A DNA stretch of 64,000 bases, from contig VZSE01014927.1 in assembly GCA_013398275.1 (NCBI GenBank), positions 888,052 through 952,051 on the forward strand. The letters run 5' to 3'. The translations under genes and the position numbers were made by a program. The notes under the pieces were generated by a model that was not told the origin of the DNA, did not search any database, and was given only the letters and a program-made list of their open reading frames with translations. The DNA is from Promerops cafer (Eukaryota > Chordata > Aves > Passeriformes > Nectariniidae). Each line of letters starts with the position of its first letter. Position 1 is the stretch's first letter. Shown here piece by piece: positions 1-11,100 of this stretch.

Positions 1-3000
1 TGCTATTCACCCAATAAAAAAGGACAGGAGGCGGGTGGGAATGGGTGAAGGGAGAATCCACTGAAATGAAGACAAATAGATAAAAGTAACTGTCATTCGC
101 TTTCATTTTGTGTTCGTGATATGTTCCTGTTTCAGACTCCAGTGTCCCACACTACCAGCTCTATTTTCATTTGCACACCAGAGGAAGAGCTGTTGAAAAG
201 ACCTGCTCTGCCCCAGCAGCACACTGTTGCTGGAACACCCTGCTGACCATGGACACGCTGTGTTTGTGTGGCTCCTCTGCCGTGCTCTGGGGCAGCTCTG
301 GGCAGTCCCCTCTGTGCCTGGGCCTTTCACTGTTCCTGTGCACATGTCCCAGCAGCTACATCAAAGGAACAAGGGAGAGCAAGGAAAGCAAAAGAAGCTG
401 AAAAGGACTTATTCTCTACTGTTCTCTCCTTTCCCCCCACCACCTCTGCAGAAGGCTGTGGGAAAAAAGATATCCTACTCACTGATCATCCATTCTGGGG
501 TAAAGCAGTTATCTATATTCCAAAACACTAATGGGGAAAATCATCCCTCCTGCTCCTGCCTGCTAGGGCAGAGTGCACTTTTTGTCCCCTGGATGCTGAA
601 CACTAGGTTCATTAAAGTGATGGTTTTGCTCAGAGGAGCAGTGGAGATGAGCCAGAGTCTATTCTTCCTATCAGACATCTGACCAACAGACCTCATAACA
701 GGTATATTTATCCTGGAAATAAGGAAAAAACTGTTCCTATAAGGTCATACAATCAATGCTGCCTGGAACAGGTTTTATTATCCTTTATCTTTCCCAGGAA
801 ATATCTGCACTTTTCACACCAGTACTGTGTTCTGAAGGGTAGGATGATGTATGCAGTGCCACAGGGACAAAAGTCATCCTGACTTTAAATGGTGCTTGGA
901 AAAGCTGTGGGCTGGGACCACTGGACTTGGAGGGAGGCATCAGTTCAAAGCTTATAGGGAGTTGTGACCACCATTCTGCACAGAGATGACAAAATCATTG
1001 CTGCCTTTCCTGTTTGTGATGCAAAGCCTCTCAAGATATTGCTGATCAGTTACTTGGTAGTTGCTCATCACTGTGCAGCAAGTTATAAGCCACTCCCACT
1101 GAGTTTTCATAAAAATAATTTTGTTTGGTTTTCAAGTTTTTTGGATTTGAAAAGAAAATTTTATTTAGCCACAACATTGATACAGGAGACTCTAAACTCA
1201 ACAAAAGCACTTTTTCCCCCCCAGAAGTTCAACATATATTTATTTCAAGAGGTCCTTTCAACTCTCATTTCCTCAGTGTCCTCACTAACATGCTGGGGAA
1301 GTAACAATTTTCACTCTCCCCCCAAAATCTTAGCAGCCTTAGCACACTAAAGACGACAATTGCCACCAAATTCAAAGGAAATCTGCTACTGTTCTCATCA
1401 AGTTGCCTTTCTTAAGCAAAATGCTTCACATTTTCCCAAAACATTAATATTCCAGATAACTTTGGAGTACTGAAATATTTTTATAATGTGAGAAAATTGT
1501 ATTACCAGATTTTTCTTGTTTTCACAAAGAAATAACTGTGTGGAACCACAGACAGACTAAATCAGTGAAAGTGTTGATGTCACTGTTGCAATAATCAGAT
1601 TATTATACACAGGAAACACTTGGCCCCCTGGTAATCACTGCAGTCTTCTCTTAACCTGTCTCACTTTTGCTTTAAACACACCTTTACAGGTCCCACAGGG
1701 ACACTGCTTGCTGGCTCCCTGGTGGAAAGTTGTCCTGCTTTTATGAAGTGTGAAAGTAGTTTCTTTCCCCACACGCTTCTCTATTATTTGAAGCTTAGCC
1801 CCTGGGAGAATGCACAGCTTTCCAGATCAGACCCAAAGGAAAGTGTGTCATCAGGAGGAAAAATTTTGCATACTTAACATACCCCATGACATTATTTTTA
1901 ATATCTGCAAAAGGGTTAATGGCTTCCTCCTTGAATTGAAGGTTCCAATGCCCGTTTATGAAGGTCATCATAAATCTGCCACAATTATCAGTTTCTCAGC
2001 CCACAGCAGTTTTGTCAATCTGTCCATGGCTCCTTCCCAATGAGTTCTGTTTCAAACTTCAATCCTTCAGTTAGTAGGACTCAGAATACCCAACAAATGA
2101 GGATGAAATAATAAATATTGTAGTGCTAGACCCAGCTATGACTATTCAAGTCCAGCACTTATTTCAGACAGTCATTTAGAGATATTTGTTGGTGAAGAAA
2201 TAGAAAGAATACAAGTCAATATCCCCCCAGCCAGAGCCTCTTATTCTCAGGAAATCAGTAATTAGGGAAATTTCTCAGAAATAGGTTACATGGGTAACCA
2301 TATTTGAGAGTCACCATTAAGTGCCTTTGGAAATTTTCCTAAACCAAATTTGCCTAGTCCTTTTATTTATTTAATTATGTAAACCTTCCACTCCAGGAAT
2401 ACCTCTTGGTCTTCACAATGTCCTAAAACAATTGGTTCAACATTTTGCCTATTGCATGGGGGGGATTTCTTCTTTTCAATAGAGAAGCTTCCCTGTCATA
2501 CTGAGATCTTAATGCCTCCACTCCAAGCTATCCCAGAGCTGCCCAGTTAACTTTTCCTGTCTTTGTCTCAGTGCACTCAGGACTCACTGTACGTACCCTG
2601 GGTCTTTCCATGATACAGGTATTTCTCAAGGACGTGGCATTTTCCTAAGCTAAGCGGCACATCCTCCGTACGCTGTGAAAGCTTTGGAAATAATAATTGC
2701 TTTCTCAAAGTATGAAGCCAAGCTAATGAAGCTTGGCTTGCTACAGATTTGTATCTCAGGCCTCCCGTGCTCTCCCATCTCGGGAAGGCAGCCTCCTCCA
2801 TGAGTTCCACTTTGCCCAGGGCTGTGAGCCCCGTGGCTCATGCCGGCTGTGACACATCCCGGCTGCTGCCCGAGTGCCGACTGGATAGAGCTGCTGCCCT
2901 GGATAGACTCTGGCCACCACCTCCTCAGAAGGGACATGCATTGGTATCCCTTTCCTCTGCCAGTTTTCACACATCCACTGGAACCACAATTATCATCAGG

Positions 3001-4428
3001 ATATTTTAGATGTGGCTGAAACCCACTGATAGGTTAAAAAGTGTCTTGGGGGAGTGTAGATGGAAATGGGGGTAGAACGAAAGCAGGTGAACAGATGTGG
3101 GTGGGTTGTGTGAATGAATAGGCTCTGTTTTCTTTGGAAACAAGACTAAAAACATAGCTCAAATCCAGGCAAAATGAAGGTTTGCTTCAATCCATTCTTC
3201 CCAACAGAACAGTCCACAGCTGGAGCCAGTCTGTTTACTGCATGTCCTTGCATCTGTACAGCCTACTGCAGGTGGGCAGGCAGGAGTGAGAGGGGCAGAG
3301 CTTTGCTCTAGTCTTTTCTGAAGTCTGGGGAGAGCCCCTCTCTCAACAGGAAGCAAATCCTTCCTCCCTCTTATGTGTCTGGTGTGTCAGATGCCTCCTC
3401 TCTCCACACCCACTGATGTTTCCTTCTGAAGATGAAAAACGGAGATGAAGCTCCAGTGGTAACACACTTCTGTGTCACAGAAGTCCTCCTAGAGTGATTA
3501 GGGAAAGGACAAATCCCCTTCCAACATTACTAACTATGGAGAATTTGTCACTACCACATTTCCATTTTTAATTCTTTGAGTGGGTAAATATTTGGGTGGG
3601 TCAATGGGAAAAAGAAGAGGTATAAAGAATTTAATCCTATCTGTTTGCCAAAACACACACAAAATCTGTTCCAAACAGAAACAGAAGGACTAGAAAAAGG
3701 AGGGAGAAGGAAAATAAAGAAGGCTTGTTATGGATCTATTTTCATAGCTACTACTAATTTTCAAATTGAAAGGACTTCAAGAAAAAAAAAAGCATCAAGA
3801 ATGAAGATTGCAAGCTAAGATAGTGAGAGACCTCAGCTCCCACCATGCTCAGTGGTTGGATCCCACACCTTCTCTGTCTCTGAAGTTCTGCTGTTTGAGA
3901 CATTTCTTGAGGATCTAAGTATAAAATCAATAAAAGCAGTTGATTATGATGGCAGTAAAAAATCAGGAGCATCCTTTTCCTCTAACACTGAGTGTGACTA
4001 TAGTAGGGAAAACTGTATTATTCCAACAGTGACTCTGTCTGTGCCCCAAAGGCTCTTGCCACATTTCCTGCTGCAGGTTTAAAGCAGCAACTTGCACCCT
4101 TCACAGGTTTCTCTCTCCTTCTCCCACTTGCAAAATTCCCACCTGAATCAGCAGGTCCTGCTTCAGATAATCTCTGCTTCTCCCCTCTTTCCTCTTAGTC
4201 TTTCTTATCCCCTCTATCAGAAAGTGTAAAACAATAGACCTTTAGGTCAAAATCTTTTGTTTAAATCTCTGAAAGATGAGACTCAAAATGGATTTTAAAA
4301 AGGTCAGAGATCTAAGCTTTCAATTCTCTGTGAACATGAAAAGCCTGAGTCTGCTCCAAGATTCCACCAAGCAGAAAGACAGGAATGGGTAACAATTTAC
4401 ATGGAACCTCTCTTCCTGAATCTGCTTT
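1..4428. other. Unassigned non-coding sequence
   Basis: No gene or repeat family is recognised. The longest open frames are 151 codons (227-682, plus) and 128 codons (964-1350, plus). Neither shows a domain, a signal peptide or a protein-like composition. A GC-richer patch at about 2745-2960 carries several overlapping frames of 77-106 codons on both strands, which is what GC-rich non-coding DNA produces by itself. The remainder is AT-rich unique sequence. Confidence 0.6.
2284..2299. promoter_or_regulatory. X-box-like (RFX) inverted repeat
   Basis: GGTTAC at 2284-2289 and GTAACC at 2294-2299 form perfect 6-bp inverted arms around a 4-bp spacer (ATGG). RFX-family factors bind imperfect palindromes of the GTTRCC-N-GGYAAC type, and this site resembles one. 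Binding is inferred from the motif alone, and a 6-bp palindrome can arise by chance. Confidence 0.3.
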
Positions 4429-4480
4429 CCCACTTTCCCCATCTTCCCCACCTTCCCCACCTACAGCCTCTATATAAAAG
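4429..4480 (+). promoter_or_regulatory. Candidate core promoter: C-rich 9-mer array plus TATA box
   Basis: Four C-runs (4429-4431, 4437-4440, 4446-4449, 4455-4458) are separated by three 5-bp loops (ACTTT, ATCTT, ACCTT), giving a tandem 9-mer. On the minus strand this is a G-quadruplex motif, and on either strand it resembles KLF/Sp-type C-rich boxes. A consensus TATA box, TATATAAAAG, follows at 4471-4480, so a start site near 4500 would be expected. The first downstream ATG frame (4523-4762) is a lysine-rich low-complexity frame and not a convincing protein. If the promoter is used, the transcript is more likely non-coding or has a distant first exon. Confidence 0.3.
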
Positions 4481-5963
4481 CCACAGCAGCTTCCCTCTGC
4501 AAATCACAAAAATCAATAGTGAATGGGAAAATTTGTATTCTTCCTCTCCATGCCTCACACTCTATTCTCTTTTTATGTAGTGGCAATGCACAATACCCCA
4601 CTGAGGTACCTGTCCTTAAAGACAGCTAAAGCTAAAGAGAAGGGGAAGAAGAAAGAAAAAAAAAAAAATAAACCAAAACAAAAACCCCCTGAAAATAAAA
4701 GATGGAAAAAAGAAAAAAAAAGCTGGAATCATCCAACAGAGAACATATTTCACAGGCTTTAAGGGGTTCAAATCACAACTGTACCTGATTACCACGAAGC
4801 ACATCACTCATTTTAGAACCAAATTTACCCACACAAACTTGGTGTTCTTTCCCTGTTTATTACTGTAAGTTATTGCTCTCTGAAATGCTGACTCATGAAA
4901 CTCAGCTTATGGAAAACGTTCTGTATGTTAAGGCAGCAAATCCTCACACCATCTCAGCTGCTGCAGTTCATGTCTCTCCTACTACAAGTGTCAGCCAGGA
5001 CATAAAGCAAGCGATTTGGTACTCTGGGTTTCTTATTCTTGCATCTAACACTGATGATTTATATGATACTGGGCACAATGCCCTAAATTAGACTTCACCT
5101 TTATCTATCTAGTTCTCTATAAAATCAGAATTGAGCACCCAGGACTCTCAAAACCAAACATTAAGACATATTGAACTGCTTCCCTCAAAATGTAAGATTT
5201 TTTATAAGTTATATTTTTTTCCTAAATTCTAAGTGTGTAGAGGTTAGAAATTTATTCCTAGAAAAGATGTGAAAGGGAAACTCAGCTTCTTATACAAACA
5301 TGTTTTTAGCAGGAGAAGCCAAAAAAGCTTCTTTTATGGAAGGTCCAAATATCATTATGCAACTGAAAAATACATGCAGACTCAGAGAGGGGGAGAAGGA
5401 GAAATGGCAAATCTGAAATGCTGTATCCCTCAACAGAGGAGTTGTCAGGTCTCAACAGTTAATGTTGTCAAAAGTGCTTTGGAGGACCCTCAGGAGAAAG
5501 GTGCAAAAAAGTGCACAATGGTTGTTATTTGCTTTCTGAAAGCTAAATATCACATTTTAAAGGCCACAAATGCACGAGTCCAGAAAGGTTTAGGCATCAA
5601 GAGGGAATCTCTTCCAGCCAAGCCCAAACAGAGTAGAACTGGGGAGACCTACTATTTACATCTGCTTTGCAATTAAGCAACAGTACAAACATAATGCTAC
5701 AGATTCCCTCAGCTCAGTGCTAAAGCTCCTGGTCCCCATCCTGCGTGGGTCTCCTGCACATACTTAACTTGGGTTTCATTGAGTTCAAAAGGATTACTCA
5801 TGCATGTAATGTTATTCATACGAGTGAGTGCTCGCTGGATTCAGGGGAGAAGAAAGCAACCCTTTTCAAAGATTCAGAATATTCAGCAGCCTTCATTATT
5901 AATTATTACTCTGATTTACTTTTCATTTAATACCATGCTGCATTTTTCCTTCATATTTTATAA
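4481..5963. other. Unassigned non-coding sequence with purine-rich tract
   Basis: An A/G-rich low-complexity stretch covers about 4618-4725 and produces the lysine-rich frame at 4523-4762. A 135-codon plus-strand frame at 5269-5676 has no recognisable domain. Nothing else is identified. Confidence 0.55.
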
Positions 5964-5995
<32 letters not shown>

Positions 5996-6005
5996 AGAGA
6001 GAGAG
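5964..6005. repeat. (AC)n microsatellite followed by (GA)n
   Basis: About 13 AC units run from 5964 to about 5990, then a TACAC interruption, then GA units to about 6005. This is a compound dinucleotide repeat and should be length-polymorphic. Confidence 0.9.
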
Positions 6006-6744
6006 ATCAGCATCTACCATTCTGGATTTCAGCAGGAGCAAACCCAGTAAAGCACCATGAGAAAGACTCTTCCCAGTTTTAAGTCTGGATCAACAAAACC
6101 AAGGAAGCCCTACAAAGCACACCTGACAGAAACCTCCTGAGTGATTTGAGTCACCAGGGCTCTGGAGTAGGTCTGGCTGGGAAATGGATTTTTCTATATG
6201 CCCAGGGAGAGAAAAAGAAAGATTGAAAGAGTAGCATTTTAATTTGTTTGCGTCTATGGGAAGCATCAGTTTTGCATTGAAAATCAAAATTATTTATTTT
6301 TTCCAAAACTTGTTTTTCTTCTCTACTTCACCTTCTAAATTATCAATGCTAAATCACTACTTTCAGAGGGGGAAAAAAGGTCTTTTCAAAAAAGCTAAAG
6401 GTCAAATATCTAATTTCTCCCAAACACAGGTCTGATAAAATATTTTTGCTAATCCTAATTTGGAGACAACTTACAAATAACTTTCTTCTTCATTTTGAGG
6501 TCCTTCTCTCACTCTTTCCAACTGATATTTTTTCTGATAGAAAGCTGGAAAAATCAGACCAACCTATCTTTTGTTATGTGAATTCTCACTGCCTTGCTGT
6601 TCTGACTCATCTGTGGTCTTGCACACTTTAAGAATAACAAAACATGGGTCTTGGAGCTGGGTAAGAGGTTCTGTCTGTAACAGATGAAAAGATTTTCAAA
6701 TGAGCCATCTTTCAGAAATATGGGAAAATGTCACTTCCAATGAC

Positions 6745-6800
6745 AAACTTATTTGGTGACAGAGCCAGGCTGAGGACTCTACAGTCCCTTAGCACTCAGA
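6745..6800 (-). mobile_element. Weak MIR-type SINE fragment
   Basis: The order GTGACAGAGCCAGG, then AGGACTC, then a pyrimidine-rich stretch follows the antisense 5' half of MIR-type tRNA-derived SINEs (the 'number of characters lost from the tRNA-like head' region is degraded). It is short and divergent, so chance similarity is possible. Confidence 0.28.
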
Positions 6801-7064
6801 ACACACTGGTAGGGTGGGCCACCTCACAACTAAGAGTAGGTTTTCCTGTGGAAATGCAGTTATGGTTGCTGTCTCTTCCCAGAGTGCAATCCTGACAGAC
6901 TCCCACATGCGCTTTATACAGACGGGGTTGGAAAAATCATGTTCTCCACAGGAAATATCACCAAGTTTGTGTGCTGGAAGCTTTCCCCAGGGAGAATGAG
7001 GCACCTGTCCAGGGAAAGGAGAGACTCCAACACCAGGATGTGCAAACACCCCTTCCTGATCCTC

Positions 7065-7135
7065 CTTGAAAGGCAGAGTGATCTACCCAGGTCACACACT
7101 AGGCCAGTGGAAGTCTACATCTTCTGAGTCCCATC
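7065..7135 (-). mobile_element. Weak MIR-type SINE fragment
   Basis: GTGATCTACCCAGGTCACAC followed by an AGGCCAGTGG block resembles the antisense MIR core (gacttgcccaaggtcacac and onward). It is roughly 70 bp and diverged. It lies near the fragment at 6745 with the same orientation, so both may be pieces of one old insertion separated by later sequence. Confidence 0.35.
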
Positions 7136-7289
7136 ACAGTGCCTCCTCCACAGCTTTATGCTCTTCCCTTTGTTTTAGCTGATGCCCTCTAAACTGACAA
7201 ACCCAACTTCCAGAGCCCTCCTGGCCCCGTCTGTCATCCCAGCTGAAAGAAACTCCATTCAGGCTGTCCAACTTGGGCCAGCACGAGCA

Positions 7290-7570
7290 AGCAGAGCTCA
7301 CAGATGGTTAAATGCATTTGACATTTCACTGCAGGGCCTGCAGCAGAAATCCTTGCCTGCTGTATCCGGAGCCCTGGATAGGAGCGAATCAAGGCTCGTG
7401 GCTCCAGCGCTGTGTGTGCACACTCTGCTGTGAGTTAATATTATTGGCTCGCCCCTCAATCATGCCTTTTCCAGCTAGCTGCTCCTGTCAAAGCACATCT
7501 CATTAGGCCTGAAGGCTCAATGAAATGGAAATTCATGTTTAAATTTAAAAACAACATATTGACCCTGGGA
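7290..7570. promoter_or_regulatory. Candidate conserved non-coding element
   Basis: This is unique sequence with AT-rich homeodomain and forkhead-like cores (GTTAATATTATTGG near 7434, TTTAAATTTAAAA near 7540), a CCAAT-box complement and no repeat similarity. It looks like the vertebrate developmental enhancers I know, but conservation cannot be measured from one sequence. Confidence 0.25.
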
Positions 7571-7630
7571 GCCAGTGATGTCTACATTTTTAATAACTTA
7601 CTGAGAATAAAAGGAGTGTATGTGTATGGA

Positions 7631-7648
7631 GGGAGGGGGAGGGCTGGG
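7631..7648 (+). promoter_or_regulatory. G-quadruplex motif
   Basis: Four G-runs (7631-7633, 7635-7639, 7641-7643, 7646-7648) are separated by loops of A, A and CT. This satisfies the G3+N1-7 rule with very short loops, the most stable class. It lies inside a G-rich stretch at 7627-7700 and about 250 bp before a CpG cluster. Confidence 0.7.
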
Positions 7649-7889
7649 TGGCAGGAGGAAGAGGGAATGTAGAAGTGGAGGGAGGACAAGCGGACAGGGC
7701 AAATAGCCAGCCAAGGACTCCAGTCCTCACCACTTCCCTCCAGCCCCATTCTCACTTTTTCTGTCCCTCTTGCTGCGTGGAGAAGAGCTCAGGCTTCACT
7801 TAAAGAGACCTCACAGCCTCAAGGGGAGAGCATGTCCCTAATCTGATACTAAACCGGGGAGGGAGGAGGAGAGCCCTGTGTCTGTCCAC

Positions 7890-8165
7890 ACACGGGCATG
7901 CATACCCCTCCAAAGGCACGTGCACACACACGTGGGAACGCTGGTGCGCGAGCCCCGAGCATCCCAGCGAGCTGCATTTCACTGGTACAGAGGAGTAGTG
8001 TGCTGCAGAGCGCGAGTAAACACGGAGCCCTTTGGAGGAGGACGTGAAGATAGCTACACTGCATGTGACTTGCCATGTGGCACAACCCCAGCCCCCCTAA
8101 GCCTCGCTCTGACATCATTCCCAGAGAGGCACGTACAGCTCCTGCCACCACGACGGGTTAGGTAA
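7890..8165. promoter_or_regulatory. Short CpG-rich segment with two CACGTG E-boxes
   Basis: At least a dozen CpG dinucleotides fall in about 160 bp (7892-8050), with more at 8130-8155, in an otherwise CpG-poor region. Two canonical E-boxes, CACGTG, lie at 7917-7922 and 7929-7934, 12 bp apart start to start. Two further CpG-containing palindromic cores, GCGCGAG, occur at about 7947 and 8011. The cluster is too short for a classical CpG island. It could be a distal promoter or enhancer, possibly driven by bHLH factors of the MYC/USF/CLOCK type. There is no adjacent coding frame to support a gene start. Confidence 0.4.
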
Positions 8166-11100
8166 CCTGGGGGGGAGGCAGAGACAGCGTGTCTTATCCT
8201 GTGTGATTACAGGAGGAGTGATGCTCATTTCTGCCGGGCTTTATTGTTCCCTGGTAGCACCCAGGGAGCTGAGGATGGGGAGGCAGAGGTGGAAGGTCCT
8301 CTTGTTCTGTGATCAGTGTGGCCCCCATGGCAGTGTTTTTTTGGTTTTTGTTTTTTGAAAACAAGCAATCTGACAACGTCATCTTGGCTGGCATTCAGCT
8401 TGGGGAATCACAGGCTGTATGGATAATCCTGCTCTGGCTGCTGCATCTCCAGACAGAAATGGGTTGCTGCGTTTCTGCACTATAGCAAGAGTCTCCTGGT
8501 GGAAGTTACATCTTAACAGGAGGTTAAAGTAAAAATTGCTAATATCTGAGGAGAGCACAAAAAGGTGAATTTACAACAAGTTTTAGAAGGTTGTATGGAA
8601 TTGCTATAGTGAGCAAAGGATGCATATCAAACTACAGAGAGCTGAGATCACTCTCCAAAGAGCTCACTGATTTCTCCTGTGCTCCCCTCCCTTTCTCAAC
8701 TCAGTATTCCAAGGGTACTGAGAAATCCTTTGGTGATGTCTCTGGTCTTTCACTTAGCCCTAGTCTTCTGTCTGGCTCAGAGGGATGTGCTTCTCTGTGT
8801 ACCAAGAATATGAGCAACATGGGACTGAAGACTTCCTGACCTACATTCCTACAAAGATGTCCACTGCAATTCAGACTAGCCCTAAATATTGTAGGCATGT
8901 GAATTCCCCATGTTTTCCTCACTTTTAAAATGAGATCTCCGATGTTCAACCCCTTACCCCTCTGTTGTCCTGAAAATTACCTCGTCCTTACTTCTAGACT
9001 GCTTGCCATTCAGTTCTGAACTGTTTCCTATCTTTATTATTTGCCCTCTTTGAACACACTGATAATTTCTCCAGCATTCTTCATTTTTACACTGATGGTT
9101 TTTGTTTTGTACCGTTGCCATTTTCCAGATGTATTTAAAGATTGTGTTCAAAGAGTTTAAGGCCAGATTTCTCTAATCTCACCTCGTTAACATGATGCAC
9201 CACAATTTCCACTCACTTACTGAACACCTTGCCCTTGGCTAAAGCATCTTTTCTAGGAAGGAATCCAAATGTTGATTTGAAAACTTGAAGCAATGAAAAA
9301 TTCACCCATTTGAAGTTATGAAAAAGTTCAATTACACTCACTGATTACAAAAAAACAAAAGCATAATTATTTATCATTTTTGTCTGGCTTGCTTTCATGA
9401 ATATTAGTCCTTGGTGTCATTTTCCCTGATAAACTAGAGATATTTTTTGTTCACATCATCTAAACTATGACTTTCTTAAGCACTTCTCATCTTTTGCAAG
9501 CTTGTTCCATCTGCCTCACCTTCTCTTTAAATGCTGGCTGAATGATTCTCTGTCCCTAACACTTTTTTCCTCATGTTCCAAATACCACTAACAAGCCTCC
9601 ACTCATTTCCTGTCACCCAGGACACCCTGCTGCCTTGGTGAAGAGTGGTTCACATACGTAAGGACCTGTGGTGGCGTTTCAGACTGGTGTGTAGGGGCTG
9701 TGAATCCTCTCTGCAGATCAAATACCAGGTACCCTGGAGCCTCTTCAGTCAGGAGACTGCACATCTCACCAAAGGGCTACAGAAGTCCTTGGAGCTCCTT
9801 CCAGAAGCAGAAAAAGAGGGAGGGGGCAGAAAATCTGCAGGGGTCACATGCAAAACTATTAAATAGCCTTTAGGCTTCTATTTTATTTATTTATTAAGCT
9901 AGACGAGGAGCACAAAAAGGTATGGAAGCACTTTGTTTCTCAATTTGTGTCTATTATCTATTGAAATTTGACATAATGTCTCCACAGTTCTCCTTAATAT
10001 CCCACTGTATATAGAATGTGACTAGCTCCACCATCTAATGTGACAGCTTAGGAAGATTAAAAAGAAAAGCTAAACTAGCAGTAGTTGGAGATGAGGAAAA
10101 GTAGCACATTTATGAATAATTTCAGCTGAATTCTAACAACATTGCATTCCCTGGACAGGACACATTTATTATCTTATTCACCATGACTACTGCAACATTA
10201 GTGATTTGTTACTGAATCAATTATTAATTCATATGAGTGAATAAGGCTCTTGTCACTTAACTCTTCAGCTGACCGTGCCCACTACACACTGATTGCAATT
10301 TTTAACTCTGTTTTCTCTCCTCCTATCTTTACCCTCCCTGAGCATCTGTATTAAAACAGATTGATGCTTTCCATTTCAGAAATTTGTTTGACAAAAGCCA
10401 CTTGTTTTCCTTTTACTTGTGAGACCCTCCCCTGGAAATCTCCCGTTTTGGTACACCAGCTTGGTACCCCAATTTCCAAGGCGTCAACTGGTTGGGTAAC
10501 AACTTGATTTGTGAAAGAGACTGGTTAAAAAGACAGACAAATAAAGACACCTTCCCTCAAAAGCTTCTTGGGTTCCCACCACTGTAGTCTCAGGAGTAAG
10601 ATTTTTAATGGGTTGATGTGTTTGGTCACTGGGATATAAAGCTTGCTAGAAAAAAACATGCAGAAGGCGGACTTTATCCTCCAATGGCAAGATACAGGAA
10701 CAGACAAGATCATGGATTCAATCAAGGCCACCAATCAGAGCAGAAGCAAAGATACAAGTAATACCCACACCATCTGATCTCACACTTGCAGCTAATACCA
10801 CTCTGTCTGTCAGCTAACTAGAGAAACAGGCAACAAATTTGAAGAGATGGACTGTAATCAAGGGTCTGTCATGGACTTGCTGCCATGGGCAGTGACGATC
10901 ACATCTGAATTTTGTCATCCTCCTGCCTTTGAGAAAGGACACTAGGAAGAAAAGGGAACATGCTAAAATCTTGCCAGTATCTCTTACAAGCAATTGAACT
11001 GACAGTCATTAACTTACTCCTTGCCATGTGCAGAGCACAGCCTACCTCTCAATGGCCATTAGGCAGAAGGTAAAAACAGCCATTTTAACAGTTATTCTCA

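Larger units (their letters stand above)
6006..7289. other. Unassigned non-coding sequence
   Basis: Apart from two weak MIR-like fragments listed separately, nothing is recognised. Frames of 61-86 codons overlap on both strands at 6789-7127 without any shared signal. Confidence 0.5.

Noticed and set aside
4768..4779. GGTTCAAATC, resembling a tRNA B-box
   Set aside because: No A-box, acceptor stem or cloverleaf can be built around it.
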